Position numbers and translations under genes: made by a program
Part shown: piece by piece, positions 8,818 through 17,978 of the stretch
Position numbering within the stretch: position 1 is the stretch's first letter
Layout of the letters: every line of letters begins with the position of its first letter
Assembly (NCBI RefSeq): GCF_000373925.1
Contig: NZ_KB892762.1
Location: 1 to 64,000, forward strand
Source of the DNA: Actinopolymorpha alba DSM 45243
Lineage (GTDB): Bacteria > Actinomycetota > Actinomycetes > Propionibacteriales > Actinopolymorphaceae
Reading direction: 5' to 3'
DNA: 64,000 nt
The notes under the pieces: generated by a model
What the model saw: the letters and a program-made list of their open reading frames with translations, nothing else
Told to the model about the DNA's origin: nothing
Database searches by the model: none

Positions 8818-9137
8818 GCCCGTCCTCGCTTCGCTCCGGGCGGGCATGAGACACCCAAAGCGCTGTGTTCGATGATTCGCTCGCTCCGCTCGCTCATGCC
8901 CGTCCTCGCTTCGCTGCGGGCGGGCATGAGACACCCAAAGCGCTGTGTTCGATGATTCGCTCGCTCCGCTCGCTCATGCCCGTCCTCGCTTCGCTGCGGG
9001 CGGGCATGAGACACCCAAAGCGCTGTGTTCGATGATTCGCTCGCTCCGCTCGCTCATGCCCGTCCTCGCTTCGCTGCGGGCGGGCATGAGGCACTCAGAG
9101 CGCTGTGTTCGATGATTCGCTCGCTCCGCTCGGTCAC
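8814..9137 (-). repeat. Four tandem 80-bp SERSER mini-ORF repeats between tmk and holB
   Basis: Four units, period exactly 80. On the minus strand each is a 27-codon ORF: 9137-9054, 9057-8974, 8977-8894 and 8897-8814, encoding [MV][ST]ERSERIIEHS...CPP[AG]AKRGRA. Each stop overlaps the next start as ATGA; the first start overlaps the tmk stop (GTGA) and the last stop overlaps the holB ATG. Each unit ends GAGGA-CGGGC-ATG, so it carries its own Shine-Dalgarno for the next start. That site is folded in a hairpin (for example 8815-8848, CATGCCCG paired with CGGGCATG). The three inner copies are almost identical, while the tmk-proximal copy has a few changes. A single related copy lies at 27329-27412. 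Confidence 0.9.
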
Positions 9138-11401
9138 GTCTGCGCCTCCCGCCCGGTCGGCGTCGACTCCCGTACGTCCTGATCATGTACGGCCTGGTCG
9201 CGTACGTCGTGATCGCGTTCGTCCCGGTCTCGTTCGTCCCGGTCCCGTACATCCGGATCATCCGGGTCCGGTAGCGGGCCCACCAGGTCACGACGACGGG
9301 CCCGGCCGTTCGGCTCCGCGGCATCAGCGGTGGCCGTGGTGTCAGCCCGGGGCGACTCACCCGCGCCGGGGAAGTGCCTCGCCGCAAGGAGCTGCCGCAC
9401 CCGCTCCTCGATCCGAGTCGCGAGCGCGTCCGCCGGCAGGGTGGCGTCCAGCACCAGGTAGCGCTCCGGATCGAGCGACGCCAGGTCGAGGAACTGCTGC
9501 CGGACCCGCTGGTGGAACTCCAACGGCTCCCGCTCCAGCCGGTCGGGAGGCCCGTCCATCCGGGCGAGGCCCACTTCCGGTGACAGGTCGAGAACGATGG
9601 TGAGGTGCGGTCGTAGGCCGCCAGTCGCCCATCGGGAGAGCTTGAGGATGTCCTGGTGGCCAAGGTCGCGCCCGCTGCCCTGGTAGGCGAGCGTCGTGTC
9701 GACGTACCTGTCGGTGACGACGACCGCGCCCTGCTGGAGCGCCGGCCGGATCACCGACTCGACGTGTTCGGCCCGGTCGGCGGCGTAGAGCAGCGCTTCG
9801 GTACGCGCCGAAATGTGGTGGTCCTCGCTGTGGAGGAGCAGGCGCCGCAACTCCAGCCCGAGGTTCGTGCCGCCGGGTTCGTGGGTGACCAGCACCTCGT
9901 GCCCGTCGTACCTCAGCCAGTCGGCGAGCCGGCGTACCTGCGTGGACTTCCCGGCGCCCTCCCCGCCTTCCAGCGCGATGAAGAGGCCCGAGTCGGAGAA
10001 GACACCCCGGTCGTAGCCGCCGAACACCGCGCGGACGTCGCGGGCGAGGGATACGCCGGCCCGGTCGTCCATGTGCCGGTAGGACACCACGCCGATGGCG
10101 GTAGCGGCGATCCCCGCGAGCAGCAGCGTAATCGCGGCGCCGTTGTAGGTCAGGGTGATGGCACCCGGAAGCTGGACCCGGTGGGCACCGATCGAACCCG
10201 CGATGGCGGGCGACGCCGCGAGGACGGCCGCCAGCGCGATCTTGGTGAGCGACTGGACGAACGCGAAGGTCCGGCCGCGGATCGAGTCCTCGACCTCCAG
10301 CCCGAGCAGGGTGTAGCCGATGATCCAGGAGATGCCGGCGAAGGCGCCCAGCAACGCCGTCCAGAACGCCACGAGCACGAGGTTCTGGAACAACGCGACG
10401 GCGACCAGGGCGACGCCCGACGCGGTGAGGGCCAGGCCGAAGATCCGCCGCCGGGACAGTCCGACCAGCAGCCGCGGACCAACCGCCATGCCGACGGCGA
10501 GGCCGAGGAAGAGCGCACCGAACACGACGCCGTAGCCCGCCGCGCCACCGCCGAGGTCGGTGACGTACGTCCGGCCAAGGCCGATCACCACGCCACCCGC
10601 GGCGAACGCACCGACCACCCCGATGACAAGGCCGCGGATGAGGCGGTTGCTGCCGACGAACCGCCAGCCGTCGACCACCGCGCGGATGACGTTGGGCTGC
10701 GCCTCCGCCTCCCGCGAACCAGGTCGACCCGACACCTCGCGCAGCCGCGCCACCACGATCGCGCCGACAAGGAACGTCAGCGCGTTGAAGTACAGCGCCA
10801 GGTCGACGGAGTTGGTGAAGACGTGCAGCGTCTTGGACAGCCAGGTGTTGATCAGGGCCAGGAAGGTGAACAGCATCGCGGCCGGCAGGGCGGAGCCGTA
10901 CGTCGTCACGAGGGAGATCTGGTTGGCGACGGCCAGGCGTTCGCGCGGCACAAGGTTGGGGACGGCGGCGTCCTTGGCCGGCAGCCAGATGAGGCTCACC
11001 GCCTCGATGAGGACGGTCGCGACGTACAACCACCACAGGGTGCCGACGACGGGGATCGAGGCGAACAGCGCGAACCTGATGACGTCACCGATGACGAGCG
11101 TCCATCGCCGGTCGAGCCGGTCCGCGATGTAGCCGCCCAGGGGGCCGACCACGACCGCCGGCAGCAGGCGGAGGAGGAGGACGCCCGCGATCGCGAAGTT
11201 TTCGGCGCGGTAGTTGCCGGCGGCCAACTGGCCCGCCATCGCGGTGAGCGCAAGGAGTCCCAGCCAGTCGCCGAGGCTGGACAGCCCCAAGGCGATCCAG
11301 AGCGTGCGGAATGGCGCGATCCGCAGGACGCCGCGCACGTCGTAGGCGGGGTCCGCGGCGCCTCGCTCGCTCGTACGGGTGGACCGCTCTCGCTCAGACA
11401 C
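9134..11401 (-). CDS. tmk: MFS transporter-thymidylate kinase fusion
   Basis: A 755-aa fusion. Residues about 20-455 form a 12-helix major facilitator permease (GDWLGLLALTAMAG, GGYIADRLDRRW motif A). Residues about 470-685 are a complete dTMP kinase: P-loop EGGEGAGKST, THEPGGTNLG, DRYVDTTLAYQGSGR (DR[YH] motif) and LDLSPEVGLAR. The kinase makes dTDP for DNA synthesis. The transporter part has no known link to it, but similar fusions are known in actinobacteria. The last 60 residues are a low-complexity Asp/Arg-rich tail (RDRDERDRDERDHDVRDQ). The start is GTG at 11401. The stop overlaps the first mini-ORF repeat. Confidence 0.92.
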   Translation of the reverse strand: MSERERSTRTSERGAADPAYDVRGVLRIAPFRTLWIALGLSSLGDWLGLLALTAMAGQLAAGNYRAENFAIAGVLLLRLLPAVVVGPLGGYIADRLDRRWTLVIGDVIRFALFASIPVVGTLWWLYVATVLIEAVSLIWLPAKDAAVPNLVPRERLAVANQISLVTTYGSALPAAMLFTFLALINTWLSKTLHVFTNSVDLALYFNALTFLVGAIVVARLREVSGRPGSREAEAQPNVIRAVVDGWRFVGSNRLIRGLVIGVVGAFAAGGVVIGLGRTYVTDLGGGAAGYGVVFGALFLGLAVGMAVGPRLLVGLSRRRIFGLALTASGVALVAVALFQNLVLVAFWTALLGAFAGISWIIGYTLLGLEVEDSIRGRTFAFVQSLTKIALAAVLAASPAIAGSIGAHRVQLPGAITLTYNGAAITLLLAGIAATAIGVVSYRHMDDRAGVSLARDVRAVFGGYDRGVFSDSGLFIALEGGEGAGKSTQVRRLADWLRYDGHEVLVTHEPGGTNLGLELRRLLLHSEDHHISARTEALLYAADRAEHVESVIRPALQQGAVVVTDRYVDTTLAYQGSGRDLGHQDILKLSRWATGGLRPHLTIVLDLSPEVGLARMDGPPDRLEREPLEFHQRVRQQFLDLASLDPERYLVLDATLPADALATRIEERVRQLLAARHFPGAGESPRADTTATADAAEPNGRARRRDLVGPLPDPDDPDVRDRDERDRDERDHDVRDQAVHDQDVRESTPTGREAQT

Positions 11402-11561
11402 GCGGCCAGCCTAACCAGAAGCCCCCTACATCCTCCCTTTCCCACCAACGTACGCCCGGCGCGTCGGCCTGGACCGACTCAGAGATTGCTGGCGCGGAGG
11501 AACCGGAGATGATCAATGACCCCAAACCTGGGCATCAGCAAACGGGCCCCACGAGGCCGGC

Positions 11562-11585
11562 AATGATCACGTATACGTGGTCATT
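11562..11585. repeat. 24-bp near-perfect palindrome, identical copy at 44347-44370
   Basis: Symmetric sequence AATGA(T/C)CACGTA and its complement with a single T-G mismatch, lying 40 nt beyond the topA stop. Flanking bases (GCCGGC before, TGGCGGC after) extend the stem imperfectly, so it could be a bidirectional terminator or a protein-binding palindrome. An identical 24-mer recurs 33 kb away. Confidence 0.6.
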
Positions 11586-11624
11586 TGGCGGCTGCGTCGC
11601 ATCCCCGGAACGTCAGCGGGAACC

Positions 11625-14363
11625 TCAGCTGTTGGACGTGGACCCGCTGGTCTTCTTGGCGGCGGTCTTCTTCGCCGTGGTCGCCTTCTTGGCCGCCGTC
11701 TTCTTGGCCGTGGTCTTCTTCGCCGCCGTCTTCTTGGCCGTACGCCGACGCGGGCTCGGGCCCTTGGCGCGCTTCTCGGCCAGCAGCTCCGCCGCCCGCT
11801 CCAGCGTCACCGATTCGACCTCGTCCCCCTTGCGGAGGGTCGCGTTGGTCTCCCCATCGGTGGCGTACGCCCCGAATCGTCCATCTTTGATCACCACCGG
11901 CTTGCCCGTCTCCGGATCCGCGCCGAGTTCGCGCAGCGGCGCGCTCGACGCCCCCCGGCGGCCGCGGGCCTTCGGCTGCTTGAACAGCTCGATCGCCTGC
12001 TCCAGCGTCACCGTGAACAGCTCCTCTTCGGAGCCGAGCGACCGGGAGTCTGAGCCCTTCTTGACGTACGGCCCATAGCGGCCGTTCTGGGCGGTGATCT
12101 CCTCGCCGTTGTCGGGGTCCTTGCCGAGCGACCTCGGGAGCGAGAGCAGGCTGAGCGCGTCGTCCAGCGTCACCGTCTCAAGACTCATCTGCTTGAACAG
12201 CGAGGCGGTCCGTGGCTTGGCGCCCTTGGGCACATCCTCCTCGAGGACCTCGGTGACGTACGGCCCGAACCTGCCCACCTTGGCGACAATGGTGCGCCCG
12301 GTCTCGGGCTCGGTCCCCAGCTCCCGCTCGGCACCGGCCGGCTGGCTGAGGAGTTCGCGGGCCCCCTCGACCGTCAGCTCGTCGGGCGGCAGGTCCTCGG
12401 GGATGTTGGCGCGGTTGCCGTCGCTGTCCTCGACGTACGGTCCGTAGCGTCCGACGCGCACCGCGATGCCGTCGTCCTCATCGCCGATACGGAACGTCGA
12501 GATCTCCCGCGCGTCGATCTCGCCTAGCTCGGTGACCAGGTGCTTCAGGCCGTCATCGCCGTTCCCGAAGTAGAACCTCGCCAGCCAGGTCTGCATGTCG
12601 GACCCGCCACGGGCGATCTCGTCGAGCGCATCCTCCATGCTGGCGGTGAAGTTGTAGTCGACCAGGTGGGCGAAGTGCTGCTCCAGGAGCCGCACCACCG
12701 CGAACGCCAACCAGGTCGGCACCAGCGCGGTGCCCTTCTTGTAGACGTACCCGCGGTCGAGGATCGTCCCGATGATCGAGGCGTACGTCGACGGCCGGCC
12801 GATCTCCCGCTCCTCCAGCTCCCGCACCAGCGTGGCCTCGGTGTAGCGGGCTGGCGGCCTGGTCTCGTGGCCCTCGGCCTCGACCCTGGTGGGGCTGAGC
12901 GCGTCGCCCTCGACGACGTTGGGCAGCCGGCGCTCGGAGGAGTCGGTCTCGGCGGTCGGCTCGTCGACACCTTCGACGTAGGCCTTGAGGAACCCGTGGA
13001 AGGTGAGGACCTTGCCGGACGCGCTGAATTCCGCGTCCTCACCGGTCGCCGCGCGCGCTCCCACCCGGACGGTCACGCTGCGACCCTCGGCGTCGCGCAT
13101 CTGCGAGGCAACGGTCCGCATCCAGATGAGTTCGTACAGCCGGAACTCGTCGCCCCGCAGTCCGGTCTCGGCGGGCGTACGGAACCGGTCGCCAGAGGGC
13201 CGGATCGCCTCGTGCGCCTCCTGCGCGTTCTTGACCTTGCTCTGGTAGACCCGCGGCTTGTCCGGCAGGTAGTCGGCGCCGAACAGCTGGCGCACCTGTG
13301 CGCGGGCGGCGCCGATCGCCGTCTCCGACAGCGTGATGGAGTCGGTACGCATATAGGTGATGTAGCCGTTTTCGTACAACCGCTGCGCCACCTGCATGGT
13401 GCGGGCCGCGCCGAAGCCGAGCTTGCGCGCCGCCTCCTGCTGCAGCGTGGTGGTGCGGAACGGCGCGTACGGCTTACGGGTGTACGGCCTCGACTCGACG
13501 CCGCGCACGGTGAAGGTCGAGTCGCGCAGGCCCGCCGCGAGTGTGGTGGTACGCGCCTCGTCGAGGTGGACGACCGCGTCGCGTACGGCGTCCTTGAGGG
13601 CACCGTTGGAGCTGAAGTCCCGGCCCTGCGCCACCCGACGCCCGTCGAGACTGACCAGCCGGACCGTGAGCGACCGGGGGTCCTTCGTCTCGCCCGCGTC
13701 GAGGTCTGCCACGAGATCCCAGTAGGAGGCCGCGCGGAACGCGATCCGGTCCCGCTCCCGGTCGACGACCAGGCGGGTCGCGACGCTCTGGACCCGGCCC
13801 GCCGACAGCCGCGGCATGACCTTCTTCCACAGCACCGGCGAGACCTCGTAGCCGTAGAGCCGGTCGAGGATGCGCCGCGTCTCCTGCGCGTCGACGAGGT
13901 GGTCGTTGATCTGGCGCGGGTTGCTGACCGCCTGCGTGATGGCCTCGGGGGTGATCTCGTGGAAGACCATGCGGTGGACCGGGACCTTGGGCTTGAGCTC
14001 GTCAAGCAGGTGCCAGGCGATCGCCTCGCCCTCGCGGTCCTCGTCTGTCGCGAGATAGACGGCGCCGGCGTCGGAGACCAGGTCCTTCAAGCGCTTGAGG
14101 GTCGGCTTCTTGTCGCGCGGAACGACATAAAGCGGCGTGAACCCCTCGTCGACGTTGACGCCGAGCCGCGCCCACGGCTCCTTTTTGTACTTCGCGGGAA
14201 CCTCGGACGCGCCGCCGGGGAGGTCACGGATGTGACCAACGCTCGACTCCACGACGTAGCCGCGGCCGAGGTAACCGGCGATCGTCTTCGCCTTGGCAGG
14301 CGACTCGACGATCACGAGCCGGTGACCATCCTCGGTCGACGTGGAGGTCTTCTTGGCGGGCAC
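11625..14363 (-). CDS. topA: DNA topoisomerase I
   Basis: Type IA topoisomerase, 912 aa, which relaxes negative supercoils. TOPRIM domain at the N-terminus (RLVIVESPAKAKTIAGYLG; acidic triad ATDEDREGEAIAWHL), the active-site segment GYITYMRTDS with Tyr337, then four repeated Topo C-terminal domains (GRYGPYV/GRFGPYV). The protein ends in the actinobacterial Lys/Ala tail (about 45 residues of KKTAAKKT repeats) that replaces zinc fingers and binds DNA. The GTG start has GAGAGGA upstream. In Streptomyces and Mycobacterium the same gene is near tmk and holB. Confidence 0.97.
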   Translation of the reverse strand: MPAKKTSTSTEDGHRLVIVESPAKAKTIAGYLGRGYVVESSVGHIRDLPGGASEVPAKYKKEPWARLGVNVDEGFTPLYVVPRDKKPTLKRLKDLVSDAGAVYLATDEDREGEAIAWHLLDELKPKVPVHRMVFHEITPEAITQAVSNPRQINDHLVDAQETRRILDRLYGYEVSPVLWKKVMPRLSAGRVQSVATRLVVDRERDRIAFRAASYWDLVADLDAGETKDPRSLTVRLVSLDGRRVAQGRDFSSNGALKDAVRDAVVHLDEARTTTLAAGLRDSTFTVRGVESRPYTRKPYAPFRTTTLQQEAARKLGFGAARTMQVAQRLYENGYITYMRTDSITLSETAIGAARAQVRQLFGADYLPDKPRVYQSKVKNAQEAHEAIRPSGDRFRTPAETGLRGDEFRLYELIWMRTVASQMRDAEGRSVTVRVGARAATGEDAEFSASGKVLTFHGFLKAYVEGVDEPTAETDSSERRLPNVVEGDALSPTRVEAEGHETRPPARYTEATLVRELEEREIGRPSTYASIIGTILDRGYVYKKGTALVPTWLAFAVVRLLEQHFAHLVDYNFTASMEDALDEIARGGSDMQTWLARFYFGNGDDGLKHLVTELGEIDAREISTFRIGDEDDGIAVRVGRYGPYVEDSDGNRANIPEDLPPDELTVEGARELLSQPAGAERELGTEPETGRTIVAKVGRFGPYVTEVLEEDVPKGAKPRTASLFKQMSLETVTLDDALSLLSLPRSLGKDPDNGEEITAQNGRYGPYVKKGSDSRSLGSEEELFTVTLEQAIELFKQPKARGRRGASSAPLRELGADPETGKPVVIKDGRFGAYATDGETNATLRKGDEVESVTLERAAELLAEKRAKGPSPRRRTAKKTAAKKTTAKKTAAKKATTAKKTAAKKTSGSTSNS

Positions 14364-14643
14364 GTTGTTCCTCTCTTATATCCCTTATCTGTACGGCTGG
14401 AGCTGTCTGGTTGGGCTGTCCGGCTGGAGCCGCGGCGCACGCGGCCCGCTAGACGGTAACCGCTCCGCGCGGTCGTTCGTTCCGCGGGTACCCACGCTGC
14501 TACCTCTGGGTGCCCAACTCCGCTGCACGCTCCGTGGTTGCATCGTCGCCGGGAGAGATTGGGGCAGATCCCCACCAACGTACGTCGCGAGGAGTGAGAG
14601 TACGTCTAACCACGGGCGCCGCGCGACCAGGCCGGGTGAGGTC

Positions 14644-16257
14644 CTACCCGGCCAGACTCGCATCCGAACCGGACCTTTGGCTGCCGGGTTCGGACAGGAA
14701 GCCCTCGGCGTACAGCTCACGGACCCGTGGCAGGAGGCGTTCGCGCAGCTCACGGTGGTCCTCCTCCAGGAGTGTCGCGAGCGCGTCGGTGATCTGCCCG
14801 ACCGTCATGGTGCCGTCGCACGCACCCACCAGGCCGGCCTCGGCCGTGCTGACCTGAACGGCGCGGCACATGCCTCGTCGCTGCCGCAGGATGAGGTGCT
14901 CGGGATCGGCCGCACCAGGCCGGCCGAGCTGCTCCTGGTCGACGTCGGAGGCGACCTCCAGGCGGGCCGCGAGCAACGCCTCGTCGTCGTACGCCGAAAG
15001 CCGGTCGGTGGCGTCCAGCCAGCGCGCCACCGGAGGCCCGAGCGGCTGCGCGATCGCGTGCGGCCAGTTCTCGACGAGGGTGTGTCGCCGGCCGCCGTCG
15101 CGTCGCAGGGTGAGCCAACCGAAACCGACCGCCTCGACGTTCTGGGCCTCGAACCACCCGAGCCATTCGTCATACCGCTCGCAGTAGCCGGGCGCACCGT
15201 GCAGGCCGGCGTCCTTGAGCCAGAGTTCGACGTACTCCGCGGGGTCTGACACCTCCCGCTGCACCACCCATGCGTCGCCGCCGGCGCGGACGAGCCAGGT
15301 GGACAACCGGTCCCGCCAGTCCTCGCCGCGGATGTGCAGCCAGTTGGCGAGGATCTGGCAGACGCCGCCTTCGTTGAGGTACCTCGCGGCGTTCACCACG
15401 AGCAACCGGCACACCTCGTCGCCGGCCATCCCGCTGTCGCGGTAGGTGAGCCCGCCACGCGGTGAGATGACGAACGGCGGATTGGACACGATGAGGTCGA
15501 ACCGCTCGCCGTCGACCGGCTCGAAGAGGCTCCCCTCCCGCAGGTCGAGGAGAGCGGACGACGGGGCGGGCCCGGCGCCTCCCGCCTGCTGTCCGGCAGG
15601 CGTGGCGTGCCCGCTCTCTGTGCTTGGGACCCGAAGTCCGTTGAGGGCGCCGGTCAGGCGGGCCATCGCCAGCGCTCTCGGGTTGACGTCCGTCGCCACG
15701 ATCTCGGCCGCGTGCGAGGCGAGGTGGAGCGCCTGGACGCCGCAGCCCGTGCCGAGGTCGAGCGCTCTGCCGACCGGCCGGCGTACGGTCAGCTGCGCCA
15801 AGGTGGTGGCCGCGCTGTTGACGCCGAGCACGTGGTCGGGCGGAACGGTGGGGCGGGCGCCGTCCATGCCGGGCGTGAGGTCGGCGACGACCCACCAGTC
15901 GCGATCAGGCCCGTCGCCGCTGGTGCCGTAAGGGCGTACGTCAACAAGGGCGCACACCTCCTCGCCGTAGCGGTGGAGGACCCCCGCGGCGAGCAGGGGG
16001 TCCAGCAACTCCGGCAATGCCCGCGCCGCCTGAGCGCGCGGCACCGGTGCCTGCAGGAGCCAGAGCCGGATCAGCGTGGCGAGCGGGTCGCCGTCGGTGG
16101 TCGCACGGAGTCCCGGGGTTGTCTCGTTGCGGTGGAGCGCCGCGTGGGCGAGCGAACCGAGTCGCTCGCCCACGCCGTCGACCGTGTAGTCGACAGTTTG
16201 GAGGTGGTCCCGGAACCGCGCCACGACGTCATCGGGCAGGTCGAACATTCTCACCAT
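14644..16257 (-). CDS. Class I SAM-dependent methyltransferase (PrmC-like fold)
   Basis: A 537-aa protein. An N-terminal domain (about 1-150) precedes a methyltransferase core: ALDLGTGCGVQALHLASHA (SAM motif I), IVATDVNPRALAMARL (motif II) and FDLIVSNPPFVIS (NPPF/Y motif, typical of enzymes that methylate amide or amino nitrogen, such as PrmC and RlmG). A C-terminal domain of about 200 residues follows. The substrate is unknown; the NPPF box suggests a ribosomal, release-factor or rRNA/DNA base target. The gene is conserved next to topA in actinobacteria. A 281-nt gap to topA holds the topA promoter. Confidence 0.8.
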   Translation of the reverse strand: MVRMFDLPDDVVARFRDHLQTVDYTVDGVGERLGSLAHAALHRNETTPGLRATTDGDPLATLIRLWLLQAPVPRAQAARALPELLDPLLAAGVLHRYGEEVCALVDVRPYGTSGDGPDRDWWVVADLTPGMDGARPTVPPDHVLGVNSAATTLAQLTVRRPVGRALDLGTGCGVQALHLASHAAEIVATDVNPRALAMARLTGALNGLRVPSTESGHATPAGQQAGGAGPAPSSALLDLREGSLFEPVDGERFDLIVSNPPFVISPRGGLTYRDSGMAGDEVCRLLVVNAARYLNEGGVCQILANWLHIRGEDWRDRLSTWLVRAGGDAWVVQREVSDPAEYVELWLKDAGLHGAPGYCERYDEWLGWFEAQNVEAVGFGWLTLRRDGGRRHTLVENWPHAIAQPLGPPVARWLDATDRLSAYDDEALLAARLEVASDVDQEQLGRPGAADPEHLILRQRRGMCRAVQVSTAEAGLVGACDGTMTVGQITDALATLLEEDHRELRERLLPRVRELYAEGFLSEPGSQRSGSDASLAG

Positions 16258-16303
16258 CCTGCCCTGAACGTGTGGGACACCCGCACCGGCCGCCTTCCTT
16301 ATG

Positions 16304-17686
16304 TCAGAACTCCAGCGCGAACTCCAGCTTCGCGAGACTGCCGCTGCCCGTCCTGGGCGTGAAGTACTCGCTGGTCGCCGAGAAAGTGAACGTCGGCGCG
16401 AAGGTCACGTCGAACTTGGTTGCCTTCTCGTCGACCTCGAAGATCGGCGAGAGGTCATCTGAGGAGCTGTCCTTGGTGTCCGACGGGGTGAGGTCCCGAT
16501 AGCTACCACCCTTGTCGCCCTTGACCGTGGTGGTCTTGGCCCGATCGATGAAGACCGAGTACTTATAGGAGTTCCAGTCGAACTCCACCTGCTCGGTGCC
16601 AAGGACCAGCCACGTCTTGCCGTCCGGTGCCCAACCGCGGGCCGGGTCGAACGGCGTGAGCTGCGCGTCCTTGAACAGCAGGGACACCGACATCTCGAAG
16701 TCGCCCTTGGTGAACTGCTTCGAGGCGTACTGCCGGGAGACGCCCACCTCCGTCTTGCTCCGGTAGAAGCCCGCGACCTCCTCCTTGCGCTCGCCGGTCG
16801 CCAGCGAGATGGTCTGGTCCTTGCCGGCCGCGCTGACGACGAGCATCGGGTCGGCGTCCTTCGGCACGGAAGCGACGATCGTCTTGGGAGCGGCGCCGTC
16901 GTTGCCGTAGGACTCCTGCCACTTGATCGGCTTGCGGTTGCTACCAACCTGGAGCGCGTAGCTCACGTCGGCGTTGACCAGATCGCTGGAGTCCCAGGTG
17001 CCGCCGTAGGTCTGATCGAAGGGGCCGCCCGCGAATGACAACGTGGCCACCACGAACTTCTCGCCGCTGGCGGGCCCCTTCGTACCGTCGTCGGTCGCGA
17101 CCTTGTCGGTGGTGCCCACCTGTTCGACGGTCACGGTCTTCCGCGGCGTGATGACCCGGCCATCCTTAGGCTTCGTGCCGCCCTTGATGTCAACCTGCGC
17201 TTGCGGATCGAGGTATCCCGCCTCGACCGGCGGAGGCGGTGGCGCGACCAGCTTGTCTCCGTCCGCGGGCGGCTTCTGACCGTCCGGCCGGAGTAGTTGG
17301 AGACTGCCGGGGAGGTCCGTGCAGACACCCGGGCCGGGCCGGTCCTTGGTGTCCTCGGAGTCCTCAGAGCTCTGGCTGTCCGAAGAGTCATCTGAGGTCG
17401 AGTCTGACTTGATCTGGTCGACGAAGTGACGGACCGGACCGCAGTAGACCGACGAGTCGAGCTCCTTGGACTCAGTGGGGGCGGAGAAGTAACACCGCGC
17501 TTCCTTGTGCCTGGTGACCCGGGCGCCGCCGAGGTCGTTGCGCCATTGGTTGTCGACACTCGCCAGGAACTGCTCTGGCTCCTTGACCTTCCCGCCCGAG
17601 TAGGTCACCGCACCACTGCTGCAGCTGGCTGCTGAAACAAGACTAAGCAAGACAAAAACGACAGACGCACGTCGCAAGCGTGCCAT
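16304..17686 (-). CDS. Large secreted lipoprotein, unknown function
   Basis: A 460-aa protein from the ATG at 17686 (MARLRRASVVFVLLSLVSAASC), chosen because a signal peptide with lipobox AASC follows directly. Mature region: Ser/Asp-rich low-complexity stretch (KSDSTSDDSSDSQSSEDSED), a Pro-rich linker (LVAPPPPPVEAGYLDP), then beta-rich text without known motifs. Anchored outside the membrane by family logic. It sits between the methyltransferase and hppA as part of the conserved block. I do not recognise the family. Confidence 0.7.
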   Translation of the reverse strand: MARLRRASVVFVLLSLVSAASCSSGAVTYSGGKVKEPEQFLASVDNQWRNDLGGARVTRHKEARCYFSAPTESKELDSSVYCGPVRHFVDQIKSDSTSDDSSDSQSSEDSEDTKDRPGPGVCTDLPGSLQLLRPDGQKPPADGDKLVAPPPPPVEAGYLDPQAQVDIKGGTKPKDGRVITPRKTVTVEQVGTTDKVATDDGTKGPASGEKFVVATLSFAGGPFDQTYGGTWDSSDLVNADVSYALQVGSNRKPIKWQESYGNDGAAPKTIVASVPKDADPMLVVSAAGKDQTISLATGERKEEVAGFYRSKTEVGVSRQYASKQFTKGDFEMSVSLLFKDAQLTPFDPARGWAPDGKTWLVLGTEQVEFDWNSYKYSVFIDRAKTTTVKGDKGGSYRDLTPSDTKDSSSDDLSPIFEVDEKATKFDVTFAPTFTFSATSEYFTPRTGSGSLAKLEFALEF

Positions 17687-17892
17687 CCCCGTATCCCCAA
17701 TCTTCTGCCGAGACCAGGTGACGAAGGACCGCCATGAGGCGAGTGGGACCTTCGGCAGTCCGTGCATCACCTGGTAGCCGGCACGTCGCCGGCTCGCACC
17801 ACAACGTCAGCGACGCTGGAGCAGGGCTCATCCTAGAGATCAGTACGACCCGCCCGCGGGCCGCGCGAATCGGCCTGTGGATAACCACATGA

Positions 17893-17934
17893 CGAGGCCC
17901 CGGCACATCGACGGACCGATGTGCCGGGGCCTCG
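17893..17934 (-). terminator. Strong hairpin terminator downstream of hppA
   Basis: A perfect 18-bp stem (17893-17910 with 17917-17934) and a 6-nt loop lie 45 nt past the hppA stop. There is no T tract, as is common for actinobacterial terminators. Confidence 0.8.
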
Positions 17935-17978
17935 AACACCTCGCCCGGCAGTGGGCGAACAGGTGGTAACCCGCGTCG

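Noticed and set aside
8818-8934. N-terminal extension of HolB through the repeat
   Set aside because: The open frame consists only of repeat DNA; HolB homology begins at the ATG 8817 and the ATGA overlap marks the true start.
8814-9137. CRISPR array
   Set aside because: Units follow each other with no unique spacers, the unit is 80 bp with coding frame and start/stop overlap, and no cas gene is near.
12540-14459. 639-aa frame antisense to topA
   Set aside because: Shadow frame of topA with no recognisable domain.
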